Positions 23,806-33,845 are shown, counted from the first letter of the stretch. The stretch: 52,616 nt of DNA from an uncultured Treponema sp. (GCF_945873775.1 NZ_CAMCEC010000018.1:1-52616); one strand, 5' to 3'. The notes: generated by a model not told the origin, from the letters alone. A program made the numbers and translations.

Positions 23806-25076
23806 TTTTTTTCTCCGTCTTTCTGCATTTTGATTTTTTTTACGCGGTTGTCTTCCATTTTTATTACTGTGAATTTATATCCTTCCGCAACAATGAAGTT
23901 TCCTTCCTGCGGAATAGAACCAAGTTTTTCGCAAATAAAGCCGCCTATAGTTTCGCAGTTTTCAGAAGAAAGATTTATTCCAAGTTTTTCATTTAAATCA
24001 ATAAGACGCGCAAAACCGTCAAGCTCGCATTCATTAGTATTTTCAATTATAAGATTTGCTTTATGCGCGCGGATGTTTTTTCCATCTGTAACAGGACCGA
24101 AAATTTCACGGACAATGTCTTCTCTTGTTAAAATTCCGTAAGTTCCAGAATATTCATCAATTACAACCGCCATGCTCTGCCTGTTTTCCCAAAGCATTTG
24201 CTGAACACCGGACATTTTTTTTGTTTCAAGAATGAAAAGGGGAGGGCGCATTGTTTTTTGCACGCTAAATTCTGAAGTTCTGTTTTTAAACGACAGCATA
24301 TCTTTTATATAGATAATTCCCACAATATCATCAATGTCTTTTTTATAAACAGGAAACCGGGAAAAACCAGAACGCTGGGCTTTTTCAATAATGTCGGAAT
24401 AAGAATCATTTACACTTACGGCTTTGATTTGCTTGCGCGGAATCATAATGTCTTTTGCCTCAAGGTCAGTGAACTTAAAAACCTGCGACATCATGTTTTT
24501 TTCATTTATTTTTAAAATTCCCTGCTCGCATCCAACATCCAAAAAAGTTTTTATTTCTTCTTCAGTGTAAGAAACTTTTTTTGGATTTACATTGATTTTT
24601 AAAGCTTTAAGCACAAGCCTTGAAAAAGAAGTGAAAACAATTACAAGCGGAAAAAGAAGAGTTTCAATAATCTGAACAAAAAAACTAAAGAAAAACGCGA
24701 CAGCTTCCGGGTGATGAGTTGCGATAATTTTCGGTGTAATTTCACCAAAAACCAAAAGCAAAATTGTTACTGCAAAAGTCGCAAGCCCGATTCCAGCCGA
24801 ACCAAAAAGTCCGACCGCTATAAAAGTAAAAACCGCAGAAAGGGCAATGTTGACAATGTTGTTTCCAACAAGAAGCGTGTTTATAAGTCTGTCTTTATTT
24901 TTAAGAAGATTCCATACACGGATTGCGCGTTTGTCTTGCTTTCCACGCAAAAGCCGCACACGGAGCTTGTTAACTGAAAAAAATGCGCTTTCCGCGGCAG
25001 AAAAAATTGTTGAAAGAACAATAAGAACTACCGCAGTTGCCAATAGCGCAGGCAAAGGAACAGCCAGAGAATCCAC
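23802..25076 (-). CDS. Hemolysin-family CNNM/CBS-pair membrane protein (first copy)
   Basis: Same domain order as the adjacent paralogue: four-helix CNNM region, a CBS pair beginning near DIMIPRKQIKAVSVND, and the CorC/HlyC C-terminal domain (ECELDGFARLIDLNEKLG onward). The GTG start shares one base with the stop of the upstream lipoprotein gene (TAGTG), so it is probably translationally coupled. Its C-terminal tail is lysine-rich. Function in metal-ion export is family knowledge, not shown here. Confidence 0.9.
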   Translation of the reverse strand: MDSLAVPLPALLATAVVLIVLSTIFSAAESAFFSVNKLRVRLLRGKQDKRAIRVWNLLKNKDRLINTLLVGNNIVNIALSAVFTFIAVGLFGSAGIGLATFAVTILLLVFGEITPKIIATHHPEAVAFFFSFFVQIIETLLFPLVIVFTSFSRLVLKALKINVNPKKVSYTEEEIKTFLDVGCEQGILKINEKNMMSQVFKFTDLEAKDIMIPRKQIKAVSVNDSYSDIIEKAQRSGFSRFPVYKKDIDDIVGIIYIKDMLSFKNRTSEFSVQKTMRPPLFILETKKMSGVQQMLWENRQSMAVVIDEYSGTYGILTREDIVREIFGPVTDGKNIRAHKANLIIENTNECELDGFARLIDLNEKLGINLSSENCETIGGFICEKLGSIPQEGNFIVAEGYKFTVIKMEDNRVKKIKMQKDGEKK

Positions 25077-26071
25077 TACTTTTGGTTCTCCTGACTTTCT
25101 TTTATTGCTGAAAATTTGCGCACAGTTTCCAATGCCTTTAAAATTTCCTCTGAATATCCGCCTTCAGTTTTTATGCTGTAAGCTTTTTCCAAGCACTGCT
25201 GAACACGCTCAAAATCAATATCCGGCAAATTTACAAGAACATAAGCCGCCATATACATAGCTTCCTGACGCTGCAAATCTGAAAGGGAAGTTTTTTCTGC
25301 AATCTGCTCAAAAGGCTCGGCGGGATCTTTTCCTTCTGCAAATGCTTCAAGCGATTTATTGTAAGCGTTGCGGACTTCGTAAGCACCCAAAAGTCCTGTT
25401 GAATCCTGTTTATCAAGAACAATAAATTCCTGAATCAAATCTTTTAAAAGGAAACAATGTTCTTGACTTGTATTTTCAACCAGCTCATTTATAGCCTGCG
25501 CTTTTTCTATTCCGGAAGAATTTTCAACTTTTTCAACCAAGGCTTTTGTCTTTAAAGCTTCCTGCCCGGCATCTTTCATTTTTGCAGAATACTCTTCAAA
25601 AGTACATTCAGGCTTTTCTTCAAAATCAACAGAAGCCAAAACATATCCGTCTTTTGAAACAAGATATGCGCATGGCCATTTGCGGACATTGTAATAGCGC
25701 GCAAGCAATTCCTTTTTTTCGTAGGATTCTTTAATTTCCGCAGCCGCTTTCAATTCATCTTCGGAAGCATTTTCTGGAACATTTGTCTTTGCATATTCAG
25801 TTTGAGAAAAATCCAAATTCGCAAAAACATATTTTTTTCCAAATTCGTCTGAAAAGTCTTTTGTTAAAACAATTTTTTCCTTAAAAGGCTTGCTTGTTTC
25901 CGCCCAGTCATCTCCGCTGAACAAAAGATAAATATCTTTCTTCTGCTTTTTGGCAGCTTCCTTTGCAGAATCAAAATCCGAATACCACTTTGGCGCGCCG
26001 CATGAAACAAGAAGAAATACCGCTGTAAGAACAGCAATAAAAATTCCATGTCTTTTCATTTTTCTATCCAT
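25076..26071 (-). CDS. Lipoprotein with a thioredoxin-like domain lacking CXXC
   Basis: The signal peptide ends in LLVSC, giving a lipidated cysteine at residue 24 (20 if the in-frame ATG at 26059 is used; that start has a weak GGAT upstream). Residues ~30-165 resemble a thioredoxin-like fold: WYSDFDSAKEAAKKQKKDIYLLFSG, a KWPCAYLVSKDGYVL strand, and DFEEKPECTFEEY. The usual catalytic CXXC is replaced by SGDDW, so a redox role is unlikely. The C-terminal half is helical and TPR-like. It lies 4 bases after purL and before the CNNM pair. I do not recognise a characterised homologue. Confidence 0.8.
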   Translation of the reverse strand: MDRKMKRHGIFIAVLTAVFLLVSCGAPKWYSDFDSAKEAAKKQKKDIYLLFSGDDWAETSKPFKEKIVLTKDFSDEFGKKYVFANLDFSQTEYAKTNVPENASEDELKAAAEIKESYEKKELLARYYNVRKWPCAYLVSKDGYVLASVDFEEKPECTFEEYSAKMKDAGQEALKTKALVEKVENSSGIEKAQAINELVENTSQEHCFLLKDLIQEFIVLDKQDSTGLLGAYEVRNAYNKSLEAFAEGKDPAEPFEQIAEKTSLSDLQRQEAMYMAAYVLVNLPDIDFERVQQCLEKAYSIKTEGGYSEEILKALETVRKFSAIKESQENQK

Positions 26072-26075
26072 TAAA

Positions 26076-29000
26076 TTAGTTAAAATATCTTATTCCAGCC
26101 GCAAAAATATTTTGGCAAGAACTTTCGTTTGAATCCATTCCTGCAATATTTTTTATAAGGTCAATGCTTGAGCCGCCTTTATCTGTGCCCATTGTGCGCT
26201 CGTTATGTCCCATTTTTCCAAGAACACGACCGTCCGGACTTGTAAGACCTTCGATTGCAAAAAGGCTTCCGTTAGGATTGTCCGGCTCTATTATTGAAGG
26301 AATTCCATTTTCGTCAACATACTGAGTAAAGACCTGTCCGTTTGCAAAAAGTTTTTCCGCAAGCTCTTCAGTGATTACAATGCGTCCTTCTCCATGGCTT
26401 ACAGGAATAAGGTGAATCTTTGAATTCAAAATACTGGAATCCTGCGCCCAGGGACTTTTTGCGCTGACCATTCTTGTGCGAACAACTCTGCTTATATGCC
26501 GTCCGATTCTATTGTAAGTAAGTGTAGGCATATCTGCGGAAGGTTCTTTTATTTCGCCATAAGGAACAAGCCCTGTTTTTATAAGCGCCTGGAAACCGTT
26601 GCAAATTCCAAGCACAAGGCCATCGCGTTTTTTTAGCAGCTCCATTATGCTGTCTGCAATTCTGTGCTCGCGGATTACATTGGCAATGTATTTTCCTGAA
26701 CCGTCCGGCTCATCTCCTGCGCTGAATCCGCCTGCAAAAGCAAGAATCTGCGCCTCGTCAATCTCCGCCTTGAACAAATCCAAGGATTCTGCCAAGTCTT
26801 TTGGAGTTCTATTGCGGAACACAACAATTTTTGTTTCGCCGCCATTCAAGTTAAACGCACGCGCCATGTCGTATTCGCAGTTTGTTCCAGGGAAAACAGG
26901 AATCACAACTTTTGGCTTTGTTTTTCCGGCTGAATAATCAAACGTAGAAGATTTTTTTCTAGTTTCTTCAAGCGACTCATGCTCTTTCAATGCAAAAGAA
27001 GGCAATGGTGGCTGAAGCTCTGCGCCAGAAACTGGAGGAAAAACTTTTTCAAGCTTTGATTCCCAGGCAGATTCAATTTCATCAAGAGAAATTTTTACAT
27101 CTTCAAGTTCAATGCTAGGCTCGCAAATAGTTTCTCCAATTTTAGAAACTGTTCCTTCAATAAAATCTTTTTCCAAGTCAAGGTCAAAATCCGACTCAAC
27201 TAAAATTGAACCATAAAGTGGAGTAAACAAATCGCTAACGTCGGCTTCTTTTATTCCAGAGGCGGCTGTGCAGCTTAAAGGAATTGTGTCCAAGGAAACT
27301 CCGATTTTATTTCCAAGCGACATTTTGCTCAATCCTTCTGCAATTCCGCCGGCGCAAACCGGGTACATCGCATTTATTTTTTTCTGGCTATTAAACTTGT
27401 AAAGCGCGGCAGTGTTTTTCTTGAACACTTCAAAATCCGGAACAAGCTCAGCAGAATATGGAACGCTCACAAGGAAAACTTTGCTTCCCGCTTTTTTGAA
27501 AGAGCCGCTCACAACATTTTTTACATCGTCAACATTCACGGCAAAAGAAACCAATGTGTGCGGAACGTTAAGATTTTCAAAAGTTCCAGACATTGAGTCT
27601 TTTCCGCCGATTGAGCCAGTTCCCATTGCAAGCTGGGCATCAATAGAACCAAGCAATGCGGCTGCAGGATACCCCCAAGTTTTTTCTGTTACAGCGCGCC
27701 CAAAAAATTCCTGGAATGTAAGACGGCAAGTGTCGGTTTTTCCACCTATGCAGGCAATTTTTGCCAAGCTAGAAAGAACTGCAACCTGCGCTCCGTGCCA
27801 TGCCGACCACTGGGAAACACGAGGATCAAAACCGTAGCTCATAAGGCTGACTGTAGAAGTTTCGTGCGGGGAAACAACTGGAATTTTAGCAGCCATTCCA
27901 GCTTCCGGTGTTCCCTGATATTTTCCTCCGTAAGGCATAAGAACAGAACTTGCGCCAATAGAACCGTCAAACCGCTCGCCAAGCCCACGCTGACTGCAGC
28001 AAGCCAAATCGTTCATATTGCAAAGCCATGCTTCTTTTATGTCCGGATTTTCTGAATCTTCAAGAAGAATTTTTTCAACTGATTCAAGAGGATGAACCAA
28101 AGGAGAATTTTTCTGTTCTGCAGGACTTTCTATTGAAGCAACCGCATGATGCTCAGCTCCGGCTGTATCAAGGAAAGAGCGGTCAATGTCTACAATTGTC
28201 TTTCCGCGCCACTTCATTACAAGTTTATTTGTATCTGTAACAACCGCAACTACAACCGCGTTCAAATTCTCTTTATTGCACTCCAAGATGAATTTCTGCG
28301 CGTCTTCCTTGCGGACAACAACTGCCATTCTTTCCTGGCTTTCTGAAATTGCAAGCTCTGTCCCGTCAAGACCTTCATATTTTTTTGGAACAGCATCAAG
28401 GTTTATATCAAGTCCAGAAGCAAGCTCACCAACCGCAACAGAAACTCCGCCCGCTCCAAAGTCGTTTGAACGGCGAATCATGCGGCACACATCTTTATTT
28501 CTAAAAAGACGCTGAATTTTACGCTCTTCAACGGCGTTGCCTTTTTGAACTTCAGCAGCGGCAGTTGCAACAGACTTTACATCGTGAACTTTTGAAGAGC
28601 CTGTAGCACCGCCAATTCCGTCGCGTCCAGTTCCGCCTCCAAGAAGAATTACAACATCCCCGGTTTCAGGCTCTTCGCGCATAACCTGATCACAAGGGGC
28701 AGCAGCAATAACCGCGCCAAGCTCCATGCGCTTAGCAACATATCCCGGATGATAAACTTCAGAAACCTGACCTGTTGTAAGTCCAATCTGATTTCCGTAA
28801 GAAGAAAATCCCTGGGCAGCTTCACGTGTAAGCTTCATCTGCGGAAGTTTTCCAGAAAGCGTCTGGCTTAAAGGAACTGTAGGGTCGGCGGCTCCAGTAA
28901 CACGCATCGCCTGATAAACCCAGGAACGTCCGGAAAGAGGATCACGGATTGCGCCACCAATACAAGTTGCCGCTCCACCAAAAGGCTCAATCTCTGTAGG

Positions 29001-30011
29001 ATGATTGTGAGTTTCATTTTTAAACTGCAAAAGCCAGCGTTCATCAGGTTCGCCGCTTGTATAATGAACATCTATAAAAACAGAGCAGGCATTTATTTCC
29101 GCGCTAACTTCAAGGTCGTCAAGTTTTCCGTGCTTGCGAAGATATTTTGCACCAATGCAGGCCATGTCCATCAAAGTAACAGGCTTGTCTTTGCGGTCGG
29201 CATACAAATCCGCACGAACAGCTTTATAATTATCAAACGATTTTTTCAAGGCGGAAGCATAAGGTCCGTCTTCAATTTTTACATCGTCAAGAACTGTAAG
29301 GAAGGTTGTGTGGCGGCAATGATCTGACCAGTAAGTATCCAAAACGCGGATTTCTGTAAAGGTTGGATCGCGGTTTATTGACTTAAAGTAATCCTGCATG
29401 AATTTAACATCAGCCAAATCCATGGCAAGACCAAGTTCTTTTCTATATGAATCAAGCTCGCTTTCTGACTTTGAAATAAATCCAGATACAACTGCAATAT
29501 CAGCCGGTGTAATAGAAGACATTTTAAGCGTTGCAGGCTTTGAGCTGTCTGTAAGCCGGCTGTCAACTGGATTTATAAGATACTTCTGGATTTTTAAAAC
29601 GTCATCCGCGCAAACACTTCCTTCAAGGAAAACAATCTTTGCGCATCTTACAGCAGGCGGCTCTGTTCCGACTTTTGTGGCAGACTTCATTCCTTCACGC
29701 AAAAGTGTAAGGCACTGCTCTGCGCTATCCGCACGCTGGTCGTACTGCCCCGGAAGATATTCCCATATAATCTGGGTAACATCAGCAGGAACTTCAAGTG
29801 AATCGTAAATAACAAAATCGCTTTGAGGCTCAGAAAAAATTCTTACAGCAGAAGCCTTTGCAACTTCATCCGCGACATTTTCTATGTCATACCGGTTGAA
29901 ATAACGGACGCCGGTAACTCCACCAATTCCTAAAAAACCTGTAATCTCGGAAAAAATCCGCGCCGCTTCATTCTGAAAACCGGCCTTTCTTTCAACATAG
30001 ATACGAAACAT
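26076..30011 (-). CDS. purL: Phosphoribosylformylglycinamidine synthase, single-chain (PurL)
   Basis: Converts FGAR, glutamine and ATP to FGAM in purine synthesis. The 1311 residues match the long one-chain form: an N-terminal PurS-like region (~1-150), a linker helical domain, two AIRS-type halves (about 220-1000) and a C-terminal glutaminase (about 1045-1311) with nucleophile C1137 in LGICNGFQ. An ATG at 30017 also exists, but ATG 30011 lies exactly 6 bases past a -10-like TAAAAT and neither has a Shine-Dalgarno, so I use 30011. It leads an operon with the thioredoxin-fold lipoprotein and the CNNM pair. Many Gram-positive bacteria use the split PurS/L/Q form instead. Confidence 0.96.
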   Translation of the reverse strand: MFRIYVERKAGFQNEAARIFSEITGFLGIGGVTGVRYFNRYDIENVADEVAKASAVRIFSEPQSDFVIYDSLEVPADVTQIIWEYLPGQYDQRADSAEQCLTLLREGMKSATKVGTEPPAVRCAKIVFLEGSVCADDVLKIQKYLINPVDSRLTDSSKPATLKMSSITPADIAVVSGFISKSESELDSYRKELGLAMDLADVKFMQDYFKSINRDPTFTEIRVLDTYWSDHCRHTTFLTVLDDVKIEDGPYASALKKSFDNYKAVRADLYADRKDKPVTLMDMACIGAKYLRKHGKLDDLEVSAEINACSVFIDVHYTSGEPDERWLLQFKNETHNHPTEIEPFGGAATCIGGAIRDPLSGRSWVYQAMRVTGAADPTVPLSQTLSGKLPQMKLTREAAQGFSSYGNQIGLTTGQVSEVYHPGYVAKRMELGAVIAAAPCDQVMREEPETGDVVILLGGGTGRDGIGGATGSSKVHDVKSVATAAAEVQKGNAVEERKIQRLFRNKDVCRMIRRSNDFGAGGVSVAVGELASGLDINLDAVPKKYEGLDGTELAISESQERMAVVVRKEDAQKFILECNKENLNAVVVAVVTDTNKLVMKWRGKTIVDIDRSFLDTAGAEHHAVASIESPAEQKNSPLVHPLESVEKILLEDSENPDIKEAWLCNMNDLACCSQRGLGERFDGSIGASSVLMPYGGKYQGTPEAGMAAKIPVVSPHETSTVSLMSYGFDPRVSQWSAWHGAQVAVLSSLAKIACIGGKTDTCRLTFQEFFGRAVTEKTWGYPAAALLGSIDAQLAMGTGSIGGKDSMSGTFENLNVPHTLVSFAVNVDDVKNVVSGSFKKAGSKVFLVSVPYSAELVPDFEVFKKNTAALYKFNSQKKINAMYPVCAGGIAEGLSKMSLGNKIGVSLDTIPLSCTAASGIKEADVSDLFTPLYGSILVESDFDLDLEKDFIEGTVSKIGETICEPSIELEDVKISLDEIESAWESKLEKVFPPVSGAELQPPLPSFALKEHESLEETRKKSSTFDYSAGKTKPKVVIPVFPGTNCEYDMARAFNLNGGETKIVVFRNRTPKDLAESLDLFKAEIDEAQILAFAGGFSAGDEPDGSGKYIANVIREHRIADSIMELLKKRDGLVLGICNGFQALIKTGLVPYGEIKEPSADMPTLTYNRIGRHISRVVRTRMVSAKSPWAQDSSILNSKIHLIPVSHGEGRIVITEELAEKLFANGQVFTQYVDENGIPSIIEPDNPNGSLFAIEGLTSPDGRVLGKMGHNERTMGTDKGGSSIDLIKNIAGMDSNESSCQNIFAAGIRYFN

Positions 30012-30017
30012 TCGCAT

Positions 30018-30046
30018 ATTTTATAGCAAAACCGCTGTTTGTTCAA
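30018..30046 (-). promoter_or_regulatory. purL promoter, leaderless type
   Basis: Minus strand: TTGAAC (30041-30046), a 17-base spacer and TAAAAT (30018-30023). The box ends 6 bases before ATG 30011. Confidence 0.5.
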
Positions 30047-30101
30047 CGCAACTAAATTTTGAAATGCAGTTTTAACTTTTTTAGAAGCAGATTCCTTTAA
30101 C

Positions 30102-30133
30102 AAAAAAAGAGCTCCAGATATTTTACCTGGAGC
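30102..30133 (-). terminator. Terminator of the small lipoprotein gene
   Basis: Minus strand: 7-bp stem GCTCCAG/CTGGAGC (30111-30117 with 30127-30133) followed by TCTTTTTTT. The bases just before the stem, CTGATAATGACA in the plus direction, resemble the end of the two-hairpin repeat. Confidence 0.85.
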
Positions 30134-30171
30134 CTGATAATGACAATAAAATTTAAAACTCGAAATTGAAA

Positions 30172-30648
30172 CTACTTTCTATATGGTTCTGTTGGCTTTT
30201 TAGTAACTTTTGTATACTTAGTTGTATCAGTTCCAGATTCGCCTTTCTTTGTGCACTTAAATACCTCAGTCAATTCCGAGCCAGAAATTGTGTAAGTCAA
30301 TGACCAGTCTGTGCCTTCATCAACAATATCTTCAATCTTGTCATAAGGCCAATCACCTTTTTCATAGTAATAAAATTTGCCGTCTGTTACAGTCAATGTA
30401 TTTCCGTTAGTTTTAAAATTAACTTCAGTATCTAAGAAATATCCAACAGAAGGAGCAGCTTCATCATCAACATCTTCCTGGTCAAAATATTCGTAGCATT
30501 TTGCAGTTGTGTCGCTAGTAAATTCGATGTAAGACTCAGCATATTTTACAGAACCATCATCGTCATCACTGCTAGAATTGCAACCTGCAAATGCAAGCGC
30601 AAGAACCATAGCTGCCAATACAGCTGAAATTTTAGCAAACTTTCTCAT
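30172..30648 (-). CDS. Small lipoprotein, function unknown
   Basis: Not recognised. A clean signal peptide ends in LAFAGC, lipidated at C23. A Ser/Asp linker (SSSDDDDGS) follows, typical of surface lipoproteins. The rest, to 158 residues, looks like one beta-rich domain with alternating charged and aromatic residues. ATG 30648 has AAGGAG upstream; an in-frame ATG 111 bases earlier would place the signal peptide internally and is rejected. A promoter with G6 in its spacer lies 53-78 bases upstream, and a terminator follows the stop, so it is monocistronic. Confidence 0.85.
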   Translation of the reverse strand: MRKFAKISAVLAAMVLALAFAGCNSSSDDDDGSVKYAESYIEFTSDTTAKCYEYFDQEDVDDEAAPSVGYFLDTEVNFKTNGNTLTVTDGKFYYYEKGDWPYDKIEDIVDEGTDWSLTYTISGSELTEVFKCTKKGESGTDTTKYTKVTKKPTEPYRK

Positions 30649-30675
30649 AAGTTCACTCCTTAAAAAATAGATTCC

Positions 30676-30726
30676 GCTGAAAAAAAATTCAGCAACGCCT
30701 ATTGTACCCCCCTCGGGATTTGTCAA
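30676..30726 (-). promoter_or_regulatory. Promoter with G6 spacer tract and leader hairpin
   Basis: Minus strand: a consensus -35 TTGACA (30721-30726) and TACAAT (30701-30706) are only 14 bases apart, and six of those bases are a G run (30707-30712). The leader contains a GCTGAA/TTCAGC hairpin (30676-30693). Changes in the G run would alter spacing, as in known phase-variable promoters; longer runs would approach the ideal 17. Confidence 0.5.
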
Positions 30727-30782
30727 GTACTTTGAGGAATTTTTATGAGTTTTTTTCAAAAAATAATTTCCATTAAATTCTG

Positions 30783-30811
30783 TTGAAAATAAAATGCGGT
30801 TTGAATAAATT
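30783..30811 (+). promoter_or_regulatory. Cardiolipin synthase promoter, leaderless type
   Basis: TTGAAA (30783-30788), a 17-base spacer and TAAATT (30806-30811) end 6 bases before ATG 30818; no Shine-Dalgarno. Confidence 0.45.
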
Positions 30812-30817
30812 TATTAT

Positions 30818-32362
30818 ATGAAGAAAAAACTAAAGCTTTTTAAGCGTTTTATTTACAGCCGCGTAGTTTTCTGCTTTTTGCTGCTTGCAATGCAGATTTG
30901 CATGTATCTGTTTTTCATAATAAAATTTTCTCCTTACTTCTTTTATTTTGCCGGAGTAAACTTGGCGTTAGGCTTTCTTTTTATGGCTTATCTTTCAAAC
31001 TGCGATGGAAAGAACGAGTTCAAAATCGCATGGCTTTTTCCTACAATGATTTTTCCGTTGTTCGGAATTTCACTTTATGTCTATACAAAAATGGCAACAC
31101 GGAACTCAAGGCTCAAAAATAAAATTGAACAAAGCGAAATTCAAACTTGGAAATTTGTTCCAAAGTCTGCGGAAACAAAATCAGCATTTCCTGAAATTTC
31201 CGACCTTGCATTTTATCTTTACGAGAGCGGCAAATTTCCTGCATACACAGATTCTGATGTTGAATATTTTTCATGCGGGGAAGATTTTTTTCCGGATTTT
31301 ATGCAGGAACTTAAAAATGCGAAAGAATTTATTTTTCTGGAATTTTTTATAATAACGCCTGATGATTCGTGGCAGAAGATACTTGAAGTCCTAAAGCAAA
31401 AAGTCAGTGAAGGCGTAGAAGCCAGAGTTCTTTACGACGGAATAGGCTCTGTGCTTGCGTCCACAAAAGTTTACCATAAATATTTGACAAGCCTTGGAAT
31501 AAAGTCAAAAATTTATATGCCGCTGACTCCAGTTTTTAACTTGCAGCAAAACAACCGCGACCACAGAAAAATTGCAGTGATTGACGGAAAAATTTCCTAC
31601 ACAGGCGGATTAAATCTTGCAAACGAGTATTTTAACTTTGGGCAGAACAAATTTTCGTACTGGAAAGATTCAGCAGTAAAAATCAGAGGAAACGCGACAA
31701 AAACTTATACCGCGCTTTTTCTGCAAATGTGGAATCTTGCAAAATTTCCAGAAAAGAAACTGAATAAAAATTACGAAAAGTTTTTTCCGACAGCACAAGA
31801 AAATTCTTGCATCGAAGGTCTTTTAATTCCTTATGCCGACAACGCTTACAACGAAAAAGACATTGCGGAAAATATCTGCCTCTACATTCTGTCAAAGGCA
31901 ACAAAAAATGTCTGCATAACAACTCCGTACATTATAATCGACAACCAGCTTAAAAGCGCGCTGATTTTTGCGGCAAGCAGAGGAATAAATGTTTCGCTTA
32001 TTGTTCCTTCCAAGCCTGACCATTTTTTGACATTCTGCATTGGAAAAACTTTTTTAAAGACGCTTGTTGAAAATGGAGTTCATGTTTATCTTTATTTGCC
32101 GGGATTTATACATTCAAAGCTTTTTACAAGCGACGGAAAAATAGCGACTGTAGGATCAATAAATCTTGACTACAGAAGCCTTTTCCATCACTTTGAAGAC
32201 GGACTTCTTATTTACAATAAATCCGTTATAGAAAAAATTCAGCGCGACATTGAGCTTACAAAACTTTCGTGCAAAGAAATGACTTTGGACGACTACAAAA
32301 AACTTCCGCTGATTGTAAAAATGCTTGGAAGAATTTTCAGAATATTCGCGCCGCTAGTTTAA
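30818..32362 (+). CDS. cls: Cardiolipin synthase (phospholipase D family)
   Basis: Joins two phosphatidylglycerol molecules to make cardiolipin. Two HKD motifs are seen: HRKIAVID at residue 249 and HSKLFTSD at 432. Two or three N-terminal hydrophobic helices (about 12-35, 40-60 and 70-90) anchor it in the membrane, as in bacterial ClsA. At 514 residues the length is normal. No Shine-Dalgarno precedes the ATG, and a promoter ends 6 bases upstream. It converges on pdxT, 6 bases apart. Confidence 0.92.
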   Translation: MKKKLKLFKRFIYSRVVFCFLLLAMQICMYLFFIIKFSPYFFYFAGVNLALGFLFMAYLSNCDGKNEFKIAWLFPTMIFPLFGISLYVYTKMATRNSRLKNKIEQSEIQTWKFVPKSAETKSAFPEISDLAFYLYESGKFPAYTDSDVEYFSCGEDFFPDFMQELKNAKEFIFLEFFIITPDDSWQKILEVLKQKVSEGVEARVLYDGIGSVLASTKVYHKYLTSLGIKSKIYMPLTPVFNLQQNNRDHRKIAVIDGKISYTGGLNLANEYFNFGQNKFSYWKDSAVKIRGNATKTYTALFLQMWNLAKFPEKKLNKNYEKFFPTAQENSCIEGLLIPYADNAYNEKDIAENICLYILSKATKNVCITTPYIIIDNQLKSALIFAASRGINVSLIVPSKPDHFLTFCIGKTFLKTLVENGVHVYLYLPGFIHSKLFTSDGKIATVGSINLDYRSLFHHFEDGLLIYNKSVIEKIQRDIELTKLSCKEMTLDDYKKLPLIVKMLGRIFRIFAPLV

Positions 32363-32368
32363 AAATTT

Positions 32369-32926
32369 TCAGCTTTGAATCCACCACTCGTAAAGCCTTT
32401 TATCGCTGTTAAGCTCTGGATGAAAGCTAAGCGCAGTTTGGTTTTTAAATTTTGCGGCAACAATTTTTCCATCGACTTTTGAAAGAATTTCAACATCTTC
32501 CCGAGCAGTTTCGATATAAGGCGCACGGATAAAAGTCATCGGAATTTTTCCAAGATTTCCAAATGTTTCTTCTGTAAAAAAACTTCCAAGCTGGCGGCCG
32601 TAAGCATTTCTTTTTACACAAACCGGCATTGTTCCAAAATGGACACGCGGATCATTTTCAATTTTTTCGGCAAGCAGAATAAGGCCTGCGCAAGTTGCAA
32701 GAACTTTTATTCCGGACTCAATGCGCTGCTTTAAAGGCTCAAACATTTCAAGCTCACGCAAAAGTTTTCCCTGCACAGTGCTTTCTCCGCCCGGAAGAAC
32801 AAGAGCATCAAAATCTTTTTCCAAGTCTGATTTTTTTCTAAGCTCAAAGCAAGGCACGCCTAAAGACTCAAGAATTTTCTCGTGCTCTAAAAACGCGCCT
32901 TGAAGCGCAAGAACTGCCGCTCTCAT
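32369..32926 (-). CDS. pdxT: Pyridoxal 5'-phosphate synthase glutaminase subunit PdxT
   Basis: Hydrolyses glutamine and passes ammonia to PdxS. The class-I nucleophile is C79 in [10 protein letters not shown], and the FHPEL histidine-glutamate pair is near residues 168-171. The N-terminal [12 protein letters not shown] is typical. At 185 residues it is full length. It overlaps pdxS by 4 bases, so the two subunits are coupled. Confidence 0.95.
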   Translation of the reverse strand: MRAAVLALQGAFLEHEKILESLGVPCFELRKKSDLEKDFDALVLPGGESTVQGKLLRELEMFEPLKQRIESGIKVLATCAGLILLAEKIENDPRVHFGTMPVCVKRNAYGRQLGSFFTEETFGNLGKIPMTFIRAPYIETAREDVEILSKVDGKIVAAKFKNQTALSFHPELNSDKRLYEWWIQS

Positions 32927-33801
32927 TTTCCGCGCTCTGCCATAAGAATGGCGATTTCACTTTCATTGATTCCAACCATAGCTTCACCCAAATCTTCTGA
33001 AAGCTGGGCAATCAGTTTTGCATCATTGAAATTTGTAACAGCTTTTACAATTGAAGCCGCTCTTTTCTTTGGATTCCCTGATTTGAAAATTCCAGAGCCT
33101 ACAAAAACTCCTTCCGCGCCAAGCTGCATCATAAGAGCCGCATCAGCAGGAGTTGCAACACCGCCAGCCGCAAAATTCACAACAGGTAGCTTTTTGTTTT
33201 CATGCACAAACTTTACAAGCTCATAGGAAACCTGAAGGCTTTTTGCTTCTTCATAAAGCTCATCCTCACGCATAGAAACAATTCTTGAAATTTCTGAATT
33301 CATTTTTCTCATGTGGCGGACAGCCTGAATTATATCTCCTGTTCCCGGTTCGCCTTTTGTTCTAATCATTGACGCGCCTTCACTGATTCTTCTTAATGCT
33401 TCGCCCAAATCTTTTGCGCCGCATACAAACGGAACTTTAAAATTCTTTTTGTTGATATGATAAACATCATCAGCTGGAGAAAGAACTTCACTTTCATCTA
33501 TATAGTCAATTTCAATTGCTTCCAAAATCTGTGCTTCCACAAAATGCCCGATGCGGCACTTTGCCATTACAGGAATTGAAACCGCTTCCTGAATTCCTTT
33601 TATCATTTTTGGATCGCTCATTCTGGAAACGCCGCCAGCAGCTCTTATGTCCGCCGGAATCCGCTCAAGAGCCATTACCGCGCACGCTCCTGCTTCTTCT
33701 GCAATCTTTGCCTGTTCTGGAGTTGTAACATCCATAATTACGCCGCCCTTAAGCATCTGGGCAAGATTTTTATTCAATTCATACTGTTTTCCTGATTCCA
33801 T
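32923..33801 (-). CDS. pdxS: Pyridoxal 5'-phosphate synthase lyase subunit PdxS
   Basis: Builds PLP from ribose 5-phosphate, glyceraldehyde 3-phosphate and ammonia. The sequence is highly conserved: [39 protein letters not shown] with the Schiff-base lysine, and the phosphate loop [20 protein letters not shown]. At 292 residues it has the standard length. GAGG precedes the ATG. This deoxyxylulose-independent route means PLP need not be imported. The gene pair stands alone between two convergent or separate units. Confidence 0.97.
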   Translation of the reverse strand: MESGKQYELNKNLAQMLKGGVIMDVTTPEQAKIAEEAGACAVMALERIPADIRAAGGVSRMSDPKMIKGIQEAVSIPVMAKCRIGHFVEAQILEAIEIDYIDESEVLSPADDVYHINKKNFKVPFVCGAKDLGEALRRISEGASMIRTKGEPGTGDIIQAVRHMRKMNSEISRIVSMREDELYEEAKSLQVSYELVKFVHENKKLPVVNFAAGGVATPADAALMMQLGAEGVFVGSGIFKSGNPKKRAASIVKAVTNFNDAKLIAQLSEDLGEAMVGINESEIAILMAERGK

Positions 33802-33845
33802 ATTTTTCCTCGCATAATTTATTTATAAAAAAAATTAGCAAAAAT

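Noticed and set aside
26599-29808. Several plus-strand frames over purL
   Set aside because: All are antisense shadows of a long conserved enzyme.
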